From positions 186,001 through 250,000 of the forward strand of contig NZ_CP083376.1 of NCBI RefSeq assembly GCF_020042665.1: 64,000 nucleotides of DNA, read 5' to 3'. The position numbers and the translations under genes were made by a program. Under the pieces are notes generated by a model, which saw nothing but the letters and a program-made list of their open reading frames with translations, did no database searches and had not been told where the DNA came from. The DNA is from Pseudoxanthomonas sp. X-1 (lineage in GTDB: Bacteria > Pseudomonadota > Gammaproteobacteria > Xanthomonadales > Xanthomonadaceae). This document shows, piece after piece, positions 49,076 through 57,698 of this stretch; the first letter of the stretch is position 1; each line of letters begins with the position of its first letter.

Positions 49076-50338
49076 CTAGCGCGCGCCCGGCAGCCGCGCG
49101 ATGGCGCGGTCGAAGGTGGCCGCCAGCAGCACCGTGCGCAGCGCGTCGGTCAGCAGCGAGGTGCGGAACGACAGCGGCGTGGTCAGGAACACCGCATACA
49201 GCTGGCCCTGCACCTGCTGCACCGCTGGCGACTGCGGCCCGATCACCTGCCGCATCCAGTGCCAGGCCCAGGAGTCGATCCAGGCCAGCAGCTGCCAGCC
49301 CACGCACAGGGTCAGCAGCGCCGGCAGGCCCGCGCGCAGCACCAGACGCAGGCTGTTGACCACCGGCACGCCCTTGCTGGTCCAGCCCTCGCTGGCCTTG
49401 TCGGCCAGCATGCGCAGGCTGAAGTGCAGCGAGCGGAAGCGCTGCACCAGCTGCTCCAGGCGGGCATCGGCCTGGTCCAGGCGCTGGGCCTTCTTGAGGT
49501 CGATGCCGTAGATCAGCGCGGTGATCGCCAGCCAGATCAGCGGCAGCACCACCGCGCCGGCGGCCGTGTTCACCACGTCCCACGCCGGCGCCAGCAGACG
49601 CCTGGCCGGCGGCAACAGCGTGAACAACGAGGCCGGGTTCTCCCACCAGCGGGTCGCCGCCACATACACCACCCGCGCGTGCCACCAGTCCTTGGCCACG
49701 CCGTGGAGCCGGGTGATGGCGGCCACGCCGACGAACACCCAGTAGGCCTCGCACACGGTCACCAGCAGCTTCCAGCCCCAGCCTTCGCCGGCGGCGGCGC
49801 GGCGCTTGGCCGCCCAGCGCAGCACCCAGGCGACGGCCAGCGCGACCCAGATGCCTTTCAGGTGCAGGACGTTGGCCAGGTCCTCCTTGTCCCACACGCC
49901 CATCACATAGCCGGTGCGGAAGTCGCGGCGCAGGTTCTCCAGCAGGCCCCAGCCGGCGTAGTAGGCGAAGAACGGCAGCAGCGCCACCGCCAGCGCACCG
50001 CTCCAGTGCGCGCGCGCCGGGTCCAGCCGCGGCGTGGTCGCCCCGCCGGCCAGCATCGGCAGCGAGGGCCGCAGCGACTGGAACATGAGGATCGTGCCGG
50101 CCAGCTGGGTGACGATCAGCAGCGACAGCGCGGCGAAGGACAGCAGCGCGCTGTAGCTGCCCAGCCGCACCGCCAGCTGCATCAGCGCGTCGTAGCACAC
50201 GCGCATGGCGAAGAACCAGAACAGCAGCGCCGGCCAGTGCCGGGCCAGCACCCGGCCGGCCAGGCGCGGCACTTCCAGCCACGCCGGCCCGCGGTCGGCG
50301 GCGATGTCGGGCGTCGCGGCGGGCGGGGACAGCGCCAT
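49076..50338 (-). CDS. Polytopic membrane protein downstream of plsB
   Basis: A 420-residue protein with about 6-8 hydrophobic segments (ALLFWFFAMRVCYDALM, LSFAALSLLIVTQLAGTILMF, GALAVALLPFFAYYAGW, LLVTVCEAYWVFVGVAAI, GAVVLPLIWLAITALIYGI, LLTLCVGWQLLAWI). A soluble helical stretch sits near 300-330 (KKAQRLDQADARLEQLVQRFRS). I do not recognise it. It lies 6 bp after the plsB stop, so it is co-transcribed. It also faces the three-gene membrane operon end to end, which may hint at a related envelope role. Confidence 0.78.
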   Translation of the reverse strand: MALSPPAATPDIAADRGPAWLEVPRLAGRVLARHWPALLFWFFAMRVCYDALMQLAVRLGSYSALLSFAALSLLIVTQLAGTILMFQSLRPSLPMLAGGATTPRLDPARAHWSGALAVALLPFFAYYAGWGLLENLRRDFRTGYVMGVWDKEDLANVLHLKGIWVALAVAWVLRWAAKRRAAAGEGWGWKLLVTVCEAYWVFVGVAAITRLHGVAKDWWHARVVYVAATRWWENPASLFTLLPPARRLLAPAWDVVNTAAGAVVLPLIWLAITALIYGIDLKKAQRLDQADARLEQLVQRFRSLHFSLRMLADKASEGWTSKGVPVVNSLRLVLRAGLPALLTLCVGWQLLAWIDSWAWHWMRQVIGPQSPAVQQVQGQLYAVFLTTPLSFRTSLLTDALRTVLLAATFDRAIARLPGAR

Positions 50339-50344
50339 GCGGGC

Positions 50345-52999
50345 TTATTCGGAAGGCGTCGGCGCCGGTTCCGGACGCGCCGCCTCGGGGCTGACGCGTT
50401 CGATGGTGTGGCGCAGCTCGCGGCCCAGGATCACCTTGGCATCGCGCGCCCACGCGTCCAGGCGCGCGTCGAACAGCAGCTTGCTGTGCTCGTCCGGCCA
50501 CACCAGCTTGAGCTCGCGCAGTTTCTGGATGAAGCCGCGGAACAGCGTCCTGTCGAAGAACTCCGGCGCGGCCGGCGCGTAGAGCAGGCTCAGGCGCTGG
50601 GCGGCCTGCTGGCACAGGCTCTCCAGCTCGGCCGCGCCCAGCGTGCCCGGGCCGTTCTTCACCAGCACCGAGATGGCGATGTAATAGCGCTCGAAGGCTT
50701 GCTGCAGCGAGTGGCCGATCGCGCGCAGGCGGAAGACCTCGTCGGTCTGCCCCGCATTGCGCTGCAGGACGCCGCCATCGTCATCGTTGATCTGTTCGAG
50801 CATGTGCGCCTCGATGAAGACATCGATGGTGCGGTCGATGCGCTCGCCGAACTCCTCGGCCGTCCACGGCAGGAACAGCTCGGCCTGCAGGAACGGATAC
50901 AGCTGCTGGCCCAGCGCGATCAGCCGCGAACGCGCCATGCGCCGGTTGTTCTGGAAGCAGCAGGCGATCCACGAGGCCGCGGTGAACAGGTGCAGCACGT
51001 TGTTGCGGTAGTAGCTCAGCAGCACCGCGGTGTCTTCATCGACCACGTCCAGCACATCGCCCAGCGGATGGGAGATGCGGCGCAGCACGTTGATATCCAG
51101 GCCGTGGGCAATGATCCGCTCGGGGCTGTGCGGGGTGACGGTGACGCGGTCCGAATACGGCAGGCGCGCCAGCAGGGTCTTGCTCAGCTCGATCTGCGCG
51201 ATCAGGTCGGCCTCGGCCATGGCGTGCTTGGGCGTGGACAGGAGCGCCAGCGCCAGCAGGTTGATCGGGTTGACGTCGGCGGCGGCGTTGACGCGGGTGT
51301 TGATGGTGGTGGCCAGCGCATCGACGGTGTCCGACAGCCAGCGTGGCTTGTCTTCCTCGGACAGCGGCTTGCCGTCCCACTCCGGCGCGTGCCGGGCCAG
51401 CATGTCGGTCAGCTCGATCGGCTCGCCGAAGTTCACCACCACCTGGCCGAAATTGGAGCGCAGCACCTTGGGGATGGACCACAGCAGGCCCCAGATGGAT
51501 TCCTTCTGCTTGGGCCGGCCGGACAGTTCGTCCAGATAGCTCTTGCCCTCCATCAGCTTCTCGTAGCCGATGTACACCGGCTGGAACAGCACCGGCTTGC
51601 GCGGCTGGCGCAGGTAGGCGCGCACGGTCATCGAGATCACCCCGCCCTTGGGCGGCAGCAGCCGGCCGGTGCGCGAGCGCCCGCCCTCGACGAAGTATTC
51701 GATCGAATAGCCGCCGGCCACCAGCTGGGCCATGTACTCGCTGAACACCGCCGAGTACAGCGGGTTGCCGCGGAACGAGCGCCGGGCGAAGAACGCGCCG
51801 CCCTTGCGCAGCAGCGTGCCGACCACCGGCAGATTGAGGTTGATGCCGGCGAAGATGTGCGGCGGCACGATGCCGCGTTCGTACAGCAGGTAGCTCAGCA
51901 GCAGGTAGTCCATGTGGCTGCGGTGGCTGGGCACGTAGACGATCTCGTGCCCGGGCGCGGCGTCCTTGAACTTGTCCAGGTGGTGCACCAGCACGCCGGC
52001 GTAGATGCGGTTCCACACGTGGCTGAGCAGGAAGCTGGCCGAGCGCACCACCGGGTTGGAGTAGTCGGCGGCGATCTCCCAAGCGTAGGCGTGGGCCTTC
52101 TTCCACGCGTCCTCGGGCTTGGAGTTGTCGCGGCGCGCCTGGTCGGCGATGGCCTCCTTGACCGGCTCGGCCGCCAGCACCTGGTCCACCAGCAGGCGGC
52201 GGGTGGACAGGTCCGGGCCGATCACCGATTCGCGGATGCGGTGGAAGTGCTTGCGCAGCACGCGCGAGAGCTTGCGCACCGTGCGCTCGGGCGGCAGCTG
52301 TTCGGCCACGGCGTCGCGCACCGACACCGGCGCGGAGAAGCGCACGATGGTGCTGCGGCCGTTGAGCAGGATCGCCAGCAGGCGGCGGAAGCGGCCCACC
52401 AGCGCCCAGTTCTCCGAGAACAGCACCGCGAACCAGCCGCTCTGCTTGTCCGGCGCGCGGCCGACGAAGATCGACACCGGCACCAGCTGCACGTCCAGCG
52501 CCGGATTGAGGCGGTGCGCCTGCAGCAGGCGCGCCAGCGAGTCCGAATGGGTCTTGGTGCTGCCGGCCTCGGGGATCAGCGAACTGGCGATGCGCCGCGA
52601 CAGGGCCAGGTAGGCGCGCTTGCGCCGCAGCGGGTCGCCCGGCACCGGCAGCGGCAGCAGCGGCGAGGGCAGGCCGGCGGCCTGGCAGGCGCGGTCCAGG
52701 ATCAGGGCGTTGGACAGGCCGTAGTCTTCCAGCACGTAGCACACCGGACGGCTGTCCAGCAGCGTGGACGGCGCCTCGGGTTCGATGTCCAGCTCGACCC
52801 AGGGGTCGACCACCTTGTGCAGCAGGCGCGCCCACAGCGGGGGCTTGCCGGTGCGGCCGATCGGGGCGGACACCGGCACCGGCAGCTGCGCGGGTGCGGA
52901 CGCCGCGGCGTCGGCCGCCTCTGCCGGCGGTGCGTCCTCGCGCTCGGGACGCGGGTCTTCGGGGAAGGGCAGGGGGTTCTGGTCAGGCATCGCGGCCAT
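50345..52999 (-). CDS. plsB: Glycerol-3-phosphate 1-O-acyltransferase PlsB
   Basis: The 884-residue protein matches PlsB. It has the HxxxxD acyltransferase motif in PSHRSHMDYLLL near residue 360, then GAFFARRSFRGNPLYSAVFSEY, the EGGRSRTGRLLPPKGG block and VPVYIGYEKLMEG-type sequence. The long helical flanks are as usual. It acylates glycerol-3-phosphate in the inner membrane to start phospholipid synthesis. The ATG at 52999 overlaps the TAA of the upstream lipoprotein gene (TAATG), which favours it over nearby Met codons at 53008 and 52990. Confidence 0.95.
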   Translation of the reverse strand: MAAMPDQNPLPFPEDPRPEREDAPPAEAADAAASAPAQLPVPVSAPIGRTGKPPLWARLLHKVVDPWVELDIEPEAPSTLLDSRPVCYVLEDYGLSNALILDRACQAAGLPSPLLPLPVPGDPLRRKRAYLALSRRIASSLIPEAGSTKTHSDSLARLLQAHRLNPALDVQLVPVSIFVGRAPDKQSGWFAVLFSENWALVGRFRRLLAILLNGRSTIVRFSAPVSVRDAVAEQLPPERTVRKLSRVLRKHFHRIRESVIGPDLSTRRLLVDQVLAAEPVKEAIADQARRDNSKPEDAWKKAHAYAWEIAADYSNPVVRSASFLLSHVWNRIYAGVLVHHLDKFKDAAPGHEIVYVPSHRSHMDYLLLSYLLYERGIVPPHIFAGINLNLPVVGTLLRKGGAFFARRSFRGNPLYSAVFSEYMAQLVAGGYSIEYFVEGGRSRTGRLLPPKGGVISMTVRAYLRQPRKPVLFQPVYIGYEKLMEGKSYLDELSGRPKQKESIWGLLWSIPKVLRSNFGQVVVNFGEPIELTDMLARHAPEWDGKPLSEEDKPRWLSDTVDALATTINTRVNAAADVNPINLLALALLSTPKHAMAEADLIAQIELSKTLLARLPYSDRVTVTPHSPERIIAHGLDINVLRRISHPLGDVLDVVDEDTAVLLSYYRNNVLHLFTAASWIACCFQNNRRMARSRLIALGQQLYPFLQAELFLPWTAEEFGERIDRTIDVFIEAHMLEQINDDDGGVLQRNAGQTDEVFRLRAIGHSLQQAFERYYIAISVLVKNGPGTLGAAELESLCQQAAQRLSLLYAPAAPEFFDRTLFRGFIQKLRELKLVWPDEHSKLLFDARLDAWARDAKVILGRELRHTIERVSPEAARPEPAPTPSE

Positions 53000-53997
53000 T
53001 ATGCCCAATGGCCGTTGCCGGCCCCGGTGACCGTTCCGGCCACCTTGCCGTCCGGCGGCGGTGGCGAGGACGCCGGCGGCGCGGAAGGGGACGGCGCCTC
53101 GGGCGCCGGCGCGTCAGGCGCAGTGGGCGCCTGCTGTTCGAGGCGTTTGCGCAGGGCCGCGGCCTGGTCCATGTAGTGGGCCACGTACCAGTGGCCGCCC
53201 TGGCGGCGCAGGGTCACGGTCAGCTGGATCGGCTTGCCGGCCAGCGGGTAGGTCACCGCGACCTTGGCCAGGTCGCCCTCCTGGGTGACCTCGCCCACTT
53301 CCAGTTTGGCCAGGCTGTCGTCCAGCGACAGGCCGTAGTCGGCCAGCACGCCGCCCAGCGCGGCGAAGAACGGATCCAGCCGGGCCAGGGCGCCGGCCAT
53401 GCCGGCCTGGGTCAGGTCGGCCTCCGAATCGATGCCGGTCGCCCGCGCGGCCGGTACCAGGGTGCGCAGCGCGGTATGGGCGCGGGCGGCATCGGCCAGC
53501 GGCGCCGACTGCGCCCAGGCGGTCAGCGCCGGCACGACCTGGCCGAAATGCGCGCGCTGGTCGGGGGTGAATTCGCCCTGGCTGCGCACGTACTGGCCGA
53601 TGAACAGGCCCAGGGTCTGCGCGGCGTTGCGCAGGTCGGTGACCTGGCCGGCCAGGTTGCGGTCGTAGTCGATGCCCAGCTGGCGTTCGGCGTCGTTGGC
53701 CGACAGTGCGGCCAGCATGGGCACCAGCCGTTCGGGCAGGGGCAGTTCGCTCAGCGGCCAGCGGCTGGCGCCGGCGGCCCAGCCGGCCGCGAAGGTCTGG
53801 TAGTCCTGGGCGGGCACCGCATCGCGGGCGAAGCCGGCCAGGTCGTACTGGCGCAGCTGTGCCGCCAGGTGACGCACAGTGGCGGCCGGGCCGTCCGGTC
53901 GGTCGTCGACCACCGGCTTGGGCGAGCGCTGGCACGCGGCCAGGACGGCCAGGGCACAGGCAAGGACGGCGGCGGGTATGCGCAGGGCCCGAGGCAT
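52999..53997 (-). CDS. Lipoprotein, unknown, coupled to plsB
   Basis: The 332-residue protein has a lipoprotein signal (AVLACALAVLAACQRS, Cys at residue 22). A helical domain contains TVRHLAAQLRQYDLAGFARDAVP and GQVTDLRNAAQTLGLFIGQYV. A later beta segment reads LAKVAVTYPLAGKPIQLTVTLRRQGGHWYVAHYMDQ, and a Pro/Ser/Ala-rich tail ends the protein. I do not recognise the family. Its stop overlaps the plsB start, so the pair is translated together. Confidence 0.82.
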   Translation of the reverse strand: MPRALRIPAAVLACALAVLAACQRSPKPVVDDRPDGPAATVRHLAAQLRQYDLAGFARDAVPAQDYQTFAAGWAAGASRWPLSELPLPERLVPMLAALSANDAERQLGIDYDRNLAGQVTDLRNAAQTLGLFIGQYVRSQGEFTPDQRAHFGQVVPALTAWAQSAPLADAARAHTALRTLVPAARATGIDSEADLTQAGMAGALARLDPFFAALGGVLADYGLSLDDSLAKLEVGEVTQEGDLAKVAVTYPLAGKPIQLTVTLRRQGGHWYVAHYMDQAAALRKRLEQQAPTAPDAPAPEAPSPSAPPASSPPPPDGKVAGTVTGAGNGHWA

Positions 53998-54090
53998 GGG
54001 GGTTCTCTCCAGGTGGGGGGCATCTTGGCCGCTGCATGTGTCGCGGGCAACACGCGGGCGGACGACGCCCCAGCAAGCGGCTTCGCCGCG

Positions 54091-54128
54091 GTAAGCGGCC
54101 CCGCCCGCCGGACCGCTGCCCTTCCGAA
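54091..54128. repeat. Single-arm copy of the dispersed repeat at 37.6 kb
   Basis: On the minus strand CTTCGGAAGGGCAGCGG followed by TCCGGCGGGCGG matches one arm of the element at 37629-37667 with very few differences. Only one arm is present. It lies just upstream of the lipoprotein gene. Confidence 0.6.
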
Positions 54129-54167
54129 GCCGCCGCACATGAGAGCCGGGCACTTGGATGGGGGCGC

Positions 54168-54207
54168 AAAAAAAACAGGCCCGGTCGAATGACGACGCGC
54201 GGGCCTG
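54168..54207 (-). terminator. Strong Rho-independent terminator
   Basis: On the minus strand CAGGCCCG (54207-54200) pairs with CGGGCCTG (54183-54176), with an inner GTCG/CGAC stem and a five-base loop. Eight U residues follow (A-run at 54168-54175 on the plus strand). It would end transcripts coming from the pyrF side, or a small RNA starting near 54270. Confidence 0.8.
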
Positions 54208-54270
54208 GCAAATCCGGGTCGGGCCCGGAGGACATCGGTTGTGGCAACGCTCCGGCCCAGGGCCGGACGG
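54168..54270 (-). ncRNA. Candidate small RNA of about 100 bases
   Basis: On the minus strand TTGCAT (54304-54299), 17 bases, then TAGGCT (54281-54276) could start a transcript near 54270. This would run through a CCGGCCC-T-GGGCCGG hairpin and a GA/CC-rich middle to the strong terminator at 54168-54207. No open frame with a ribosome site is present. It does not show the conserved core of 4.5S RNA. The terminator might instead serve the pyrF operon, whose stop is 415 bases away. Confidence 0.4.
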
Positions 54271-54300
54271 CGCACAGCCTAACCCCTGAATAAAGGCAAT

Positions 54301-54319
54301 GCAACACTTTAAGTGTTGC
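54301..54319. promoter_or_regulatory. Perfect inverted repeat overlapping the small-RNA -35
   Basis: GCAACACTT-T-AAGTGTTGC is a 9-bp perfect palindrome around one base. It covers the TTGCAT -35 on the minus strand and sits in an AT-rich patch (54297-54360) within high-GC DNA. It could be an operator. The rest of the 622-bp gap from 54000 to 54621 shows no gene I trust. Confidence 0.45.
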
Positions 54320-54621
54320 TTCTCAAGCTATTGATTTAAAACGGATAATTTCGCAAATATGTCTGCCCTGCCAGACGGCTGCGACCTGCCGTCCTTCCCA
54401 GCGTGGCAGGACCCGTGGCGGCGACCTGATCCCGTGAAGCGCCGTGCGGATGCGCGCCCCCCTGCATGCGGTTCGCCGGTCAGGGCGAGCCTGGTCCGGC
54501 CTCGACGATATCGCGCAACCCACCACGCGGGCATGCTCGCTCGGGATGGCGGCATGTCACGCCGTGCGTGCAGGCCCTCAAGCGTGCTCCGCAGCTGCCG
54601 CGGCGCCTGCGCCTTGGCGGC

Positions 54622-55341
54622 CTAGGCGGGCTGGTGCGCGGCGAGGATCTGCTGCTGGATCGCCTCGGCCGCCGCGCGCGGATCGCTGGCCTGGCGGATC
54701 GGCCGGCCGACCACGATGGCATCGGCGCCGGCGGCGAAGGCCTGGGCCACGTCCAGCACCCGCTTCTGGTCGCCCACCGCGCTGCCGGCCGGGCGGATGC
54801 CGGGGCAGACGATGTCGAAGCCGGCGCCGGCCGCCGCGCGCACGGGCGCGGCCTCCAGGCCCGAGCAGATGACCCCGTCGATGCCGGCGGCCTGCGCGGC
54901 CAGCGCGCGCTGCACCACCACGGCCTGCGGCTCGGCGTCGATGCCCATCGCGGCCAGGTCGCCGCGGTCCATCGAGGTCAGCACCGTCACCGCCAGCAGG
55001 CGCAGCTCGCCACGGCGCGCTTCGGCGGCGGCCTGCATCATCGGCGCGTGCCAGCCGTGGATCGTGGCGAAGGTCACCGGCCAGCGCGACAGCCCGGCGA
55101 TCACCCCGGCCACCGTGGCCGGGATGTCGAAGAACTTCAGGTCGACGAAGATCTTCTTGTCGCGCTTGGCCAGCGCGTCGAGCACGCTGAAGTAATCGCC
55201 CGAGGCCAGCAGCTCCATGCCGATCTTGTAGAAGCCCACCGCATCGCCCAGGCGATCGACCCAGTCCAGCGCCTGCGCGCCGGTGGGTTCGTCCAGGGCG
55301 ACGATCAGGCGCTCGCGCGGGGCCAGCTGCAGCGCGCTCAT
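54622..55341 (-). CDS. pyrF: Orotidine 5'-phosphate decarboxylase
   Basis: The 239-residue protein has the OMP decarboxylase motifs: [36 protein letters not shown] with the catalytic DxKxxD, and a late [12 protein letters not shown] phosphate site. It catalyses the last step of UMP synthesis. The ATG overlaps the stop of the upstream phosphatase gene by 4 bp. Confidence 0.96.
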   Translation of the reverse strand: MSALQLAPRERLIVALDEPTGAQALDWVDRLGDAVGFYKIGMELLASGDYFSVLDALAKRDKKIFVDLKFFDIPATVAGVIAGLSRWPVTFATIHGWHAPMMQAAAEARRGELRLLAVTVLTSMDRGDLAAMGIDAEPQAVVVQRALAAQAAGIDGVICSGLEAAPVRAAAGAGFDIVCPGIRPAGSAVGDQKRVLDVAQAFAAGADAIVVGRPIRQASDPRAAAEAIQQQILAAHQPA

Positions 55342-56264
55342 GGCGCCACGTCCAGCTGCGCGCGCTTGGCGGCGCGGCGCGCCTCGCGCGGCTGCTGCCA
55401 GTCGTTGTTGAACAGCGCCGGCTCCCACGAGCCGTAGGTCGGGCCGGCCAGCATCCACCAGCGCTCGCCGAACCAGTCGCGGTACTGCGTCAGCAGCCGC
55501 TCGCGGTCGGCCTGCGTGTTGGCCACCACCTGCACGAAGTCGCCCAGCTGGTCGCCGAACTGCATCAGCACGCGGTACTGCTGCCCGGCCAGCCTGCGCC
55601 GGCAGTTCTTCTCGGTGCCGTTCTGCTCGCAGCCCGGCACGTTCGTGCCCAGGCCCAGGAACACGCTGTCGTCGGCCACCGGCAGGCCGACCGCCTTGAG
55701 GTTGGCGATGGTGGCGTCCTTGAGGTGCACGGCGCGGTTGGAGACGTACAGCAGGGTCACGCCCTTGGCGTTGGCGGCCTTGGCGAAGTCGACCACGCCC
55801 GGCACGGCCTTGGCCTTCTTCTCGGCCACCCAGCGGTCCCAGCTGACCTCGTCGTATTCGGCGTTGTCGCGGATCAGGCGCGCCTGGTAGGGCGAGTTGT
55901 CCAGCACGGTCTCGTCCACGTCCAGGATCACCGCCGGCTTCAGGCCGGTGGCGGCGTTGCCGCGCTCTTCCGGCACCAGCGCGTCCCAGTGCTTTTCCTT
56001 CAGCGCGGCGTCCAGGTGATCGGCGGCGGCGCGATAGGTCTGGATCGACAGGGCCTGGTATTCGACCGAACGCTGCACCCACAGCACCGCGTTGAGGTTG
56101 TCGTCGGCCGGTGCGGTGGGCGTGGTCGGGACGGGCTGGGTGGCCGCGGCGACGGCCGGGGCCGGCGTGGAGGCGGCCGGCGCGGCGGCGGGGTCGGTGC
56201 GCTTGCAGGCGGCCAGGGCCAGCACGGTGCAGAGGCTCAGGAGCAGCGGTCGGGTTGCGGTCAC
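55338..56264 (-). CDS. Lipoprotein e(P4)-family acid phosphatase / 5'-nucleotidase
   Basis: The 308-residue HAD-family protein has a lipoprotein signal (LALAACKR, Cys at residue 20). The class C phosphatase motif [13 protein letters not shown] follows, with nucleophile Asp115 and Asp117, and a second motif is VTLLYVSNR. Family members dephosphorylate nucleotides at the outer membrane or in the periplasm. It starts with GTG and overlaps pyrF, so nucleotide salvage and pyrimidine synthesis are linked here. Confidence 0.9.
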   Translation of the reverse strand: MTATRPLLLSLCTVLALAACKRTDPAAAPAASTPAPAVAAATQPVPTTPTAPADDNLNAVLWVQRSVEYQALSIQTYRAAADHLDAALKEKHWDALVPEERGNAATGLKPAVILDVDETVLDNSPYQARLIRDNAEYDEVSWDRWVAEKKAKAVPGVVDFAKAANAKGVTLLYVSNRAVHLKDATIANLKAVGLPVADDSVFLGLGTNVPGCEQNGTEKNCRRRLAGQQYRVLMQFGDQLGDFVQVVANTQADRERLLTQYRDWFGERWWMLAGPTYGSWEPALFNNDWQQPREARRAAKRAQLDVAP

Positions 56265-56385
56265 GTGGGAGGATCGACGCGAAAGAGGCCCGCAAGTTTA
56301 CCGGCTGCCGGTGACAGCCTCACTTCGGCGCCGGCCGCGCGCGGCGGCTATCCTTGCCGGCCCCTTGAACCGTTCCAGGTGCCTT

Positions 56386-57054
56386 GTGACCGATGCCGCC
56401 GACCTGCCCGTGCTCGACGCCGCCCAGGCCCGCCTGCTGGGCTGCCTGATCGAGAAGGAAGCCACCACGCCGGATGTCTATCCGCTGACGGTCAATGCCG
56501 CGGTGTCGGCCGCCAACCAGAAGACCGCGCGCGATCCGATCATGAACCTGCAGGCCGGCGCCGTGCAGCATGCGCTGCGCGCGCTGGAGTCCCTGGGCCT
56601 GGCGCGCCAGCAGTTCTCCTCGCGCGCCGAGCGCTACGAACACCTCGCCGACAAGGCCTTCAGCCTGCCCAACCAGCAGGTCGCGCTGCTCGGCCTGCTG
56701 CTGCTGCGCGGCCCGCAGACGGTCAATGAACTGCTGACCCGCGCCGAGCGGCTGGCCTCGTTCGCCGACGCGGAGGACGCGCGCCACCACCTGGAGCGCC
56801 TGGCGCATCGCGAATCGGCGCTGGTGGTGCAGATTCCGCGCGGCCCGGGCCAGCGCGAGGACCGCTGGATGCACCTGCTGGCCGGGCCGGTGGACGTGGC
56901 GGCGATCAGCGCGCGCGTTACCAGCGGGTCCGGTGAGAGCGCCCCCAGCGCACTGGAGCACCGCATCGCCGAGCTGGAGGCGCGCGTGGCCGATCTGGAA
57001 GCGCGCCTGGCGCAGCTGCAGCCCGCGGGTCCTGCGGTGCCTCAGCTGTCCTGA
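56386..57054 (+). CDS. DUF480 (YceH-like) winged-helix protein
   Basis: The 222-residue protein opens with [42 protein letters not shown], the YceH/DUF480 signature of paired winged-helix domains. It ends with a short coiled coil ([19 protein letters not shown]). The start is GTG with AGGTG upstream. The function is unknown; a regulatory role is assumed from the fold. Confidence 0.9.
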   Translation: MTDAADLPVLDAAQARLLGCLIEKEATTPDVYPLTVNAAVSAANQKTARDPIMNLQAGAVQHALRALESLGLARQQFSSRAERYEHLADKAFSLPNQQVALLGLLLLRGPQTVNELLTRAERLASFADAEDARHHLERLAHRESALVVQIPRGPGQREDRWMHLLAGPVDVAAISARVTSGSGESAPSALEHRIAELEARVADLEARLAQLQPAGPAVPQLS

Positions 57055-57235
57055 GCGCGCCGCCTCCGGTATGACGCGCCAGGTGCGCCCGCACGCCGCG
57101 CACGCGGACGCCGCGATGGCTGGCATGGGCGGCGTTGTCCGGCGTGCAGCGCACCGTGGTCGTTCCGGCGCGGCTGCCCGCACGGGCTGAACGTTGAAGC
57201 GGTTGAGTGAGATCTTCGGCCGCTTCAGGTCATCG

Positions 57236-57310
57236 AAAGCCGCAGCGGGATCAAGAGCACCCCACCCGGCCCTCCCCTTCGCCTGCGGCGAAAGGGAGGG
57301 GGCAAAGCGC
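57236..57310. repeat. Dispersed CCCTCCCC...GAAAGGGAGGGGG repeat
   Basis: CCCACCCGGCCCTCCCC, a short loop of CTGCGGCG, then AAAGGGAGGGGGCAAAGC forms an inverted tract. A near relative is at 21068-21122 and another is nearby at 57432. The 644-bp gap from 57055 to 57698 holds repeats and no convincing gene. Confidence 0.5.
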
Positions 57311-57341
57311 CTTGCCGCGAGTATCAGCACATGCTGCGGAT

Positions 57342-57425
57342 GGCTCGAGGCTCGAGGCTCGAGGCTCGAGGCTCGAGGCTCGAGGCTCGAGGCTCGAGGC
57401 TTGAGGCTTGAGGCTTGAGGCTTGA
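57342..57425. repeat. Tandem repeat: 12 copies of a 7-bp unit (8 GGCTCGA + 4 GGCTTGA)
   Basis: Eight perfect copies of GGCTCGA (57342-57397) are followed by four of GGCTTGA (57398-57425). The unit length of 7 shifts frame each copy, so it does not encode a fixed peptide. Perfect copies suggest slippage and recent change in copy number. It lies between convergent genes. Confidence 0.95.
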
Positions 57426-57431
57426 GGCTGT

Positions 57432-57487
57432 GGCCCCCTCCCTTGCGCGCAGCGCAGGGGAGCTCGAAGTCGCGGCTAGCGACTGAG
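57432..57487. repeat. Second copy of the 21.07-kb dispersed repeat, inverted
   Basis: CCCCTCCCTTGCG, then GGGGAGCTCGAAGTCGCG and AGCGACTGAGGGGG. Reverse-complemented, it follows the order of 21068-21122. It lies beside the tandem repeat. Confidence 0.6.
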
Positions 57488-57534
57488 GGGGAGGGGTCGG
57501 GGCTTTCCCGGCCAAGCGTCAGAGGCTCCACCGT

Positions 57535-57554
57535 CGTTCCCGCGAAAGCGGGAG
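57535..57554. repeat. CGTTCCCGCGAAAGCGGGAG hairpin element
   Basis: Arms TCCCGC and GCGGGA around GAAA make a tight hairpin. The sequence is of the same type as the element at 30045-30127. It may help end rep transcripts. Confidence 0.55.
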
Positions 57555-57698
57555 CCCATCGGCTTTCAGCAGAAATCTGAGAACCGATCTTCCGCTTACG
57601 GGAGAGCGGCAGGAAGTTGCCACGGGAGCGGAGGCGCCGCCAGCCGCTGGTAGCGTCGCATGCCCCCGAACGCAGCCACACGGCGTGGCACTGTCCGA

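Noticed and set aside
49259..53176. A 1305-codon plus-strand open frame opposite plsB and its neighbour
   Set aside because: Antisense to PlsB; no domain pattern and no ribosome site.
54359..54625. An 88-codon plus-strand ORF in the 54-kb gap
   Set aside because: No ribosome site before the ATG, Arg/Pro/Cys-rich translation and overlap with the end of pyrF; probably not a gene.
57342..57425. A repetitive peptide-coding gene across the 7-bp repeat
   Set aside because: All frames through a 7-bp repeat give the same EARGSRL-like artefact peptide, and there is no start signal.
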